NCBI GenBank assembly: GCA_007133145.1
Contig: SLNF01000130.1
Coordinates: forward strand, 1 to 9,993
Length of the DNA: 9,993 nucleotides
Direction of reading: 5' to 3'
DNA from: Nitriliruptorales bacterium
Lineage (GTDB): Bacteria > Actinomycetota > Nitriliruptoria > Euzebyales > Egibacteraceae
Both the position numbers and the translations under genes were made by a program. How positions within the stretch are numbered: position 1 is the stretch's first letter; the number at the start of each line of letters is the position of its first letter. This document shows positions 6,369 to 9,993 of this stretch, piece after piece. The notes under the pieces are model-generated. The model was not told where the DNA came from. It did not search any database and saw only the letters and a program-made list of their open reading frames with translations.

Positions 6369-7160
6369 ATGCTCACCGTGGCCACCTACAACCTCCTGCA
6401 CGGCCTCCACCTCGCCGAGCGGGGACGGCTCGACCTCGCCGCGGCCGCGGAGGTCATCGCGGGTCTCGGCGCCGACGTCGTCGCCGTGCAGGAGGTCGAC
6501 CGCGGCCTCGCGCGCTCCGGCGGCATCGATCAGGTCGCCTGGATCGCCGCACAACTCGGCTGGCACGGCGTCTTCGCCCCGGCGCTGGCCGGCGACCCCG
6601 AGACGGCGTGGAGAGCGATCCCCGGCACCGACCCCGGCGGTCCGGCCTACGGCGTCGGTCTGCTCTCCCCTCACCGTCTCGTCGACCCCATGCGCCTGCT
6701 GCTGCCCGGCGGCGGCGACGGGGAGCGCAAGCGCCAGGCCTCCCTGCGCAACGCCGGCTGGGACCGCGAGCCGCGGGTGGCCCTGCGCGCCCACGTCGCC
6801 TTGCCGAGCGGGCCGTTGGCGGTGACGACGACGCATCTCTCCTACCTGCCGTGGCGCGGCGTCAACCAACTGCGGCGAGCCGCAGCCTGGGCCACCGACC
6901 GAGACCGCCCGGCGGTGCTCGTCGGTGACCTCAACCTGCCCGCCCGGCCGGTCCGTGCGCTCGTCAACGGCTGGACCCACGCCGAGGGGCCGCCGACCTA
7001 CCCCTCGTGGAGCCCCCGGCTGCAGATCGACCAACTGCTCCTCCGCGGACTCGCGGTCGCTGGTATCCGCGTCGGCGAGCGCGCGACGAGCGACCACCTG
7101 CCGCTCGTCGCCGACCTCGTCGCCGCACCGCTGCCGAGCGAGTCGCCGGGACGCCGCTGA
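6369..7160 (+). CDS. Endonuclease/exonuclease/phosphatase (EEP) superfamily hydrolase
   Basis: The ATG at 6369 follows GCAGGAG (6357-6363) at 5 nt. The product has 263 residues, normal for single-domain EEP proteins. Conserved metal-site motifs are in order: TYNLLHG with Asn8, VQEVDRG with Glu42, TTTHLS (about 155-160), GDLNLP with Asp187 and Asn189, and the C-terminal SDHLPLVADL with Asp242-His243. All expected catalytic residues are present, so it should be an active Mg2+-dependent phosphodiesterase or phosphatase. The family covers exonuclease III, DNase I, inositol-phosphate phosphatases and sphingomyelinases. Nothing seen here fixes the substrate, although the compact form without DNA-binding loops is common in proteins annotated as metal-dependent hydrolases. 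There is no signal peptide, so it is cytoplasmic. It heads a probable operon, with the esterase gene 38 bp downstream and the DUF4281 gene after that, which may favour a lipid or small-molecule substrate. Confidence 0.88.
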   Translation: MLTVATYNLLHGLHLAERGRLDLAAAAEVIAGLGADVVAVQEVDRGLARSGGIDQVAWIAAQLGWHGVFAPALAGDPETAWRAIPGTDPGGPAYGVGLLSPHRLVDPMRLLLPGGGDGERKRQASLRNAGWDREPRVALRAHVALPSGPLAVTTTHLSYLPWRGVNQLRRAAAWATDRDRPAVLVGDLNLPARPVRALVNGWTHAEGPPTYPSWSPRLQIDQLLLRGLAVAGIRVGERATSDHLPLVADLVAAPLPSESPGRR

Positions 7161-7163
7161 TAG

Positions 7164-7180
7164 GCTGCCTCCGAGGCAGC
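7164..7180 (+). repeat. Inverted repeat in the EEP-esterase gap
   Basis: GCTGCCTC (7164-7171) and GAGGCAGC (7173-7180) are exact reverse complements around a single C. It could be an operator dyad or a small hairpin just before the esterase SD. It overlaps TAGGCT (7161-7166), a TANNNT-type -10 candidate, so a repressor-binding site over an internal promoter is conceivable. No -35 is evident. Confidence 0.4.
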
Positions 7181-7198
7181 GTCGGACGAGGAGGAGCG

Positions 7199-7993
7199 GT
7201 GGCGCGCATCATCCCCGGCGCCGAGCCGTGGTCGGCCGAGGGCGGCGAAGTCGGCGCGCTCGTGCTCCACGGCTTCACCGGCAACCCCGTGAGCATGCGA
7301 CCGCTCGCCGAGTCCCTGGCCGAGGCCGGACTCGCCGTGGAACTGCCCCGGCTGCCGGGCCACGGCACCTCGTGGCGGGAACTCGGGCGCACGACCTGGC
7401 ACGACTGGTCGCGCGAGGCTCGCGCCGCCCTCGAGATCCTCGCCTCGCGAACGCACCGGCGCCTCGTCGTGGGTCTGTCGGTGGGCGGGCTGCTCGGCCT
7501 GCACCTCGCCGCCACACGCCCCGGCCTCGTCGACGGGGTCGTCGCCATCAACCCCGCGCTGCGCCTGCACCACCATCCCCTGCTGCGCTTCGTCGGCGCG
7601 CTCAAGCACGTGCTACCGAGCTACCCCTCGCCGACGACCGACGACATCACCCTGCCGGGGGTCAGCGAGCACGCCTACGACCGCGTGCCGCTCGCCGCAC
7701 TGCACTCGCTCCTCGAGCTCCAGTGCGCCGTCGCGCTCGAGGACGTCACCGCGCCGCTGCTCGTGATGACCTCCCGCACCGACCACGTCGTGCCACCGGA
7801 GGCCAGCGGCGAGGTCCTCGCGCGGGTCGCCTCGGTCGACCGCGAGCAGATCTGGCTCGAGCGGTCGCTGCACGTCGCCACGCTCGACGCCGACGCCGAC
7901 CTCGTCCTCGCGCGCACCCTCGCCTTCGCCGAGCGCGTTGCCGGGGCCCACCGGCGGTCCGCCGCCCGCCAACCCGCCGCCCACGAGGCCTAG
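7199..7993 (+). CDS. Est30-like alpha/beta-hydrolase carboxylesterase
   Basis: The GTG at 7199 follows GAGGAGGAG (7188-7196), and the homologous N-terminus (ARIIPGAEPW) begins at once. The frame is open upstream to 7007, but that part overlaps the EEP gene. The product has 264 residues, the usual size for the Geobacillus Est30 / monoacylglycerol-lipase-like group. It has the oxyanion-loop motif LHGFTGNP (23-30), the nucleophile elbow GLSVGG with Ser94, Asp195 in TSRTDHVVPP, and His225 in SLHVATLDAD. This is a complete catalytic triad with the Est30-like 'H-x-x-T-L-D' ending. The short lid around 119-165 carries HHHP. Expected role: cytoplasmic hydrolysis of short- to medium-chain carboxyl esters or monoacylglycerols; the natural substrate is unknown. 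It is the middle gene of the likely operon, 38 bp after the EEP gene and 22 bp before the DUF4281 gene. Confidence 0.9.
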   Translation: MARIIPGAEPWSAEGGEVGALVLHGFTGNPVSMRPLAESLAEAGLAVELPRLPGHGTSWRELGRTTWHDWSREARAALEILASRTHRRLVVGLSVGGLLGLHLAATRPGLVDGVVAINPALRLHHHPLLRFVGALKHVLPSYPSPTTDDITLPGVSEHAYDRVPLAALHSLLELQCAVALEDVTAPLLVMTSRTDHVVPPEASGEVLARVASVDREQIWLERSLHVATLDADADLVLARTLAFAERVAGAHRRSAARQPAAHEA

Positions 7994-8015
7994 CGAGGCT
8001 GGGAGGAACACGAGC

Positions 8016-8465
8016 ATGGCCACCCCGACGACGTCGATGACCGCATGCCAGCGCCGGACCTTCCTCGCCGCGAGCAGCGCGGTCATGCCGGTCTGGCTCG
8101 CGATGATCCTCGCGCCGCGGGCACGCCTGACCCGCTGGCTCGTCGACCGCATCGCGACGCCGCTGCTCACCGCGCTCGGCGGCACCTACGTCGTGCTGCT
8201 CGCGCGTGGCCTGGCCTCAGGCGGCGGTGAGCGCGCCGACCTCCGCGACCCCGAGCAGGTCCGCGCGCTGCTGCAGAGCCCCGAGGGCTTCCTCACCGGC
8301 TGGATCCACTACCTCGCGCTCGACCTCGTGCTCGGCGTGTGGATCTGGCGCACCGCGCAGGCAGAGGGACGCCGCTGCCGGCTCGCACTCGTCCTTGCGC
8401 TCATGGCCGGACCAGCCGGACTCGTCGTCTTCTCGCTGCAGCGCCGCCTCTCACCGATCGGCTAA
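8016..8465 (+). CDS. ABA4-like (DUF4281) integral membrane protein
   Basis: The ATG at 8016 follows GGGAGGA (8001-8007) at 8 nt. Earlier in-frame codons fall in the esterase gene. The product has 149 residues and about four membrane helices (14-33, 46-65, 94-114, 121-142). The strongest signature is GWIHYLALDLVLGVWI (95-110) followed by a short basic loop and MAGPAGLVVFSLQRR (130-144). This matches the 'GW-HYLAFDL-VG-WI ... GP-GLLLY' pattern of DUF4281 proteins related to plant ABA4. Family knowledge: plant ABA4 is needed for neoxanthin formation from violaxanthin. Bacterial members are poorly understood and sometimes sit near carotenoid or lipid genes. No carotenoid gene is visible here. It ends the probable EEP-esterase-DUF4281 operon, 22 bp after the esterase stop. 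The N-terminal 12 residues are polar and Thr-rich. The family call is from memory of the motif. Confidence 0.8.
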   Translation: MATPTTSMTACQRRTFLAASSAVMPVWLAMILAPRARLTRWLVDRIATPLLTALGGTYVVLLARGLASGGGERADLRDPEQVRALLQSPEGFLTGWIHYLALDLVLGVWIWRTAQAEGRRCRLALVLALMAGPAGLVVFSLQRRLSPIG

Positions 8466-8561
8466 GCCCCCGCGACGCGGCACCACTTGGCCAGCGGCAT
8501 GCCGACGCAGCAACCGGCGAGGCGCGGCGGCCGCGGCCGAGCCGACCGCCCCGGCCACCGA

Positions 8562-8582
8562 CCCCGCCCACCGTGGTCGGGG
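8562..8582 (+). terminator. Hairpin after the EEP-esterase-DUF4281 operon
   Basis: CCCCG and CGGGG arms, then one C/T mismatch, then CC/GG, surround an ACCGT loop. It lies about 100 nt after the stop at 8465 and 80 nt before the next ATG. There is no T-tract. Its position suits a terminator separating the operon from the deaminase gene. The rest of the 8466-8662 spacer shows nothing else except the possible -10 box. Confidence 0.35.
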
Positions 8583-8618
8583 CAGTGCGGGCACGCGACG
8601 ACGTGGTCGCCACTGGCC

Positions 8619-8624
8619 TACGCT
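8619..8624 (+). promoter_or_regulatory. Possible -10 box (TACGCT) for the deaminase gene
   Basis: TACGCT fits TANNNT and lies 38 nt before the ATG at 8663, after the 8562-8582 hairpin. The following bases (GCTGCC within TACGCTGCC) match those at TAGGCTGCC (7161-7169), upstream of the esterase. No clear -35 is seen. Confidence 0.3.
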
Positions 8625-8662
8625 GCCCGCGACGCCACCCACGAGCCCCCAGGAGCCACGGC

Positions 8663-9979
8663 ATGCCGACCCGCTTCCACGCCGACACCGTCCTGCCCTG
8701 CGACTCCTCCTTCGCGGTGCACCGCCCAGGCGTCGTCGACGTCGACGACGACGGGAGGCTGACCTGGGTCGGGCCGGCCGCCGAGGCTCCGCCGTCGGAG
8801 GCCGCCTTCGTGCCGCTGCGCGGGCTCCTCATGCCCGGCCTCATCAACACCCACTGCCATTCGCCGATGGCCCTGCTCCGGGGCGCCGGTGAGGACCTGC
8901 CGCTGCTGCGGTGGCTCGAGGAGGTCATCTGGCCGCGCGAGGCCGGGCTCACCGCCGAGGACGTCTACTGGGGGATGACCCTCGCCGCCGCCGAGCTGCT
9001 GCGCGGGGGGGTGACGACCTCGGTGGAGATGTACTTCCACTCCGAGGCGATCATCGACGCGGTGCGCGACGCCGGGTCCCGGGCGATCGTCACACCGACG
9101 GTCATGGAAGCGCCCGGCATGGAGCACCTGGGCCCGTGGGCGACCCAACTCGAGGAGCACCTCGCGCTCGCCGCGGCGACGCAGGACCCCACCGGGCGCG
9201 TCGAGGTGGGCATCGCGGCGCACGGCGCCTACACCCTGCCGCTCGAGGCCCTGCGGGCGATCGGCGCCGCGGCCGCCGAGCACGACCTCCTCGCCCACAT
9301 CCACGTCGCGGAGTCCCGGGGCGAGGCCGCCGAGCTCGAGGCCGCCGAGGGCAAGTCGGTGCCGGCGATCCTCGCCGACCTCGGCTTCCTCGACGCCCCC
9401 CGGGTCCTCACCGCCCACGCGGTGTGGCTCTCCGACGACGACCTCGAGCACTACGCAGCCCACGACGTTGCCGTCGCCCATTGCCCGCAGTCGAACACCA
9501 AGCTCGCGTCCGGCATCGCCCGGGTGACCGCCATGCTCGAGCGCGGGATCACCGTGGGCGTGGCCACCGACGGGCCGGCGAGCAACAACAACCTCGATCT
9601 CTGGGAGGAGGTCCGCCTCACCCCGCTGCTCCAGCGCGTGGCCACCGGCGACGCGACCGCGGTTCCCGCCGCCACCGCGCTCTCGCTGCCGACCGCCGGT
9701 GGGGCCGCGGCAATCGGCCGCGAGGACCTCGGCGTGCTCGAGGCCGGTCGGAGGGCCGACCTCGTCCACGTCGACACCGACCACCTCGCGTTCACGCCGG
9801 TGACCGCCGACGCCGACGTCGTGGCCCACCTGTTGTGGTCGGCGGGCCGCGAGCACGTGCGTGACGTCTGGGTCGGCGGTCGGCAGGTCGTCGCCGACGG
9901 GGTCTGCACGACCGTCGAGGTGGGCAGGGCGCGCGCGGAGGTCACCCGGCGCGCGCGGCGGCTCGCGGGCCTGGTCTAG
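8663..9979 (+). CDS. mtaD: Amidohydrolase, MTA/SAH deaminase type
   Basis: The ATG at 8663 follows CAGGAG (8650-8655) at 7 nt. The frame is open upstream to 8339, but that part overlaps the DUF4281 gene. The product has 438 residues, usual for the TRZ/ATZ-MtaD subgroup. The metal and active-site set is complete: PGLINTHCH with His64 and His66, HIHVAES with His214 and Glu217, AHAVWL with His252, and ATDGPASNNNLDLWEE with Asp303. The CPQSNTKLASG motif (about 274-284) and the SNNNLD-EE stretch are characteristic of 5'-methylthioadenosine/S-adenosylhomocysteine deaminases. Expected reaction: zinc- or iron-dependent deamination of MTA, SAH or 5'-deoxyadenosine to the inosine form in the cytoplasm, recycling SAM by-products. 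Related chlorohydrolases and guanine or cytosine deaminases share the fold, so the exact substrate is uncertain. No methionine-salvage or SAH-pathway neighbour lies within the window; only 14 bases follow the stop. Confidence 0.9.
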   Translation: MPTRFHADTVLPCDSSFAVHRPGVVDVDDDGRLTWVGPAAEAPPSEAAFVPLRGLLMPGLINTHCHSPMALLRGAGEDLPLLRWLEEVIWPREAGLTAEDVYWGMTLAAAELLRGGVTTSVEMYFHSEAIIDAVRDAGSRAIVTPTVMEAPGMEHLGPWATQLEEHLALAAATQDPTGRVEVGIAAHGAYTLPLEALRAIGAAAAEHDLLAHIHVAESRGEAAELEAAEGKSVPAILADLGFLDAPRVLTAHAVWLSDDDLEHYAAHDVAVAHCPQSNTKLASGIARVTAMLERGITVGVATDGPASNNNLDLWEEVRLTPLLQRVATGDATAVPAATALSLPTAGGAAAIGREDLGVLEAGRRADLVHVDTDHLAFTPVTADADVVAHLLWSAGREHVRDVWVGGRQVVADGVCTTVEVGRARAEVTRRARRLAGLV

Positions 9980-9993
9980 GGGCTTGCGGCGGC

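Noticed and set aside
7613..8185. 190-codon minus-strand frame across the esterase/DUF4281 junction, with a short hydrophobic stretch
   Set aside because: It is antisense to two recognised genes, and its Gly/Pro-rich text looks like a shadow frame.
8339..8662. N-terminal extension of the deaminase
   Set aside because: It overlaps the DUF4281 gene and a hairpin-bearing spacer. The family N-terminus fits the ATG at 8663, which has CAGGAG.
1..9993. Mobile elements, CRISPR arrays, tRNA or rRNA genes, defence systems
   Set aside because: I saw no spaced direct repeats, transposase or integrase motifs, tRNA-like cloverleaf signals or recognised defence genes. Composition looks even across the window.

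Overview
The window is very GC-rich (above 70% by eye), with a strong G/C preference at third codon positions and Shine-Dalgarno-like sites (GGAGG, CAGGAG) before most starts. This points to a high-GC actinobacterium, probably a deep-branching or little-studied lineage (Nitriliruptoria, Euzebyales or Acidimicrobiia would fit). The lineage is inference, because no marker gene here settles it. The content looks like ordinary chromosome. I see no rRNA, tRNA, CRISPR array, transposase, integrase or phage gene.

Layout, left to right. (1) The 3' end of a Sua5-type threonylcarbamoyl-AMP synthase gene (2-256, +) is followed 12 bp later by a membrane-anchored, extracytoplasmic, propeller-like protein (269-1465, +). 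(2) After a hairpin comes a small protein of unknown function with five cysteines (1595-2059, +). It converges on a RecD2-type DNA helicase gene (2132-4330, -), with a GC hairpin in the gap. (3) Upstream of recD2 on the same strand is a coiled-coil/transmembrane/BON-domain protein (4401-5216, -). The two genes are separated by a perfect 12-bp inverted repeat. (4) A 204-bp divergent spacer leads to an unrecognised 130-aa protein (5421-5813, +), which converges on an RsbW-like anti-sigma ATPase (5838-6266, -). (5) Divergent from the ATPase is a likely three-gene operon (6369-8465, +): an endonuclease/exonuclease/phosphatase-fold hydrolase, an Est30-like carboxylesterase and a four-helix membrane protein of the ABA4-like DUF4281 family. 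(6) After a 197-bp spacer with a hairpin and a possible promoter is an amidohydrolase of the MTA/SAH deaminase type (8663-9979, +).

How the genes may work together. Sua5 serves tRNA t6A modification, RecD2 serves DNA repair or replication-fork maintenance, and the deaminase serves purine/SAM by-product salvage; these are housekeeping roles. The BON protein and the RsbW-like kinase suggest envelope-stress and sigma-factor control. The 6369-8465 cluster (phosphodiesterase-like, esterase, carotenoid-associated membrane family) could act on lipids or isoprenoids, but that is a guess from co-location. I found no convincing new multi-gene system. The best leads are the DUF4281/esterase/EEP cluster, the repeat-bearing BON protein, the hairpin over the recD2 5' end, and three unrecognised proteins.
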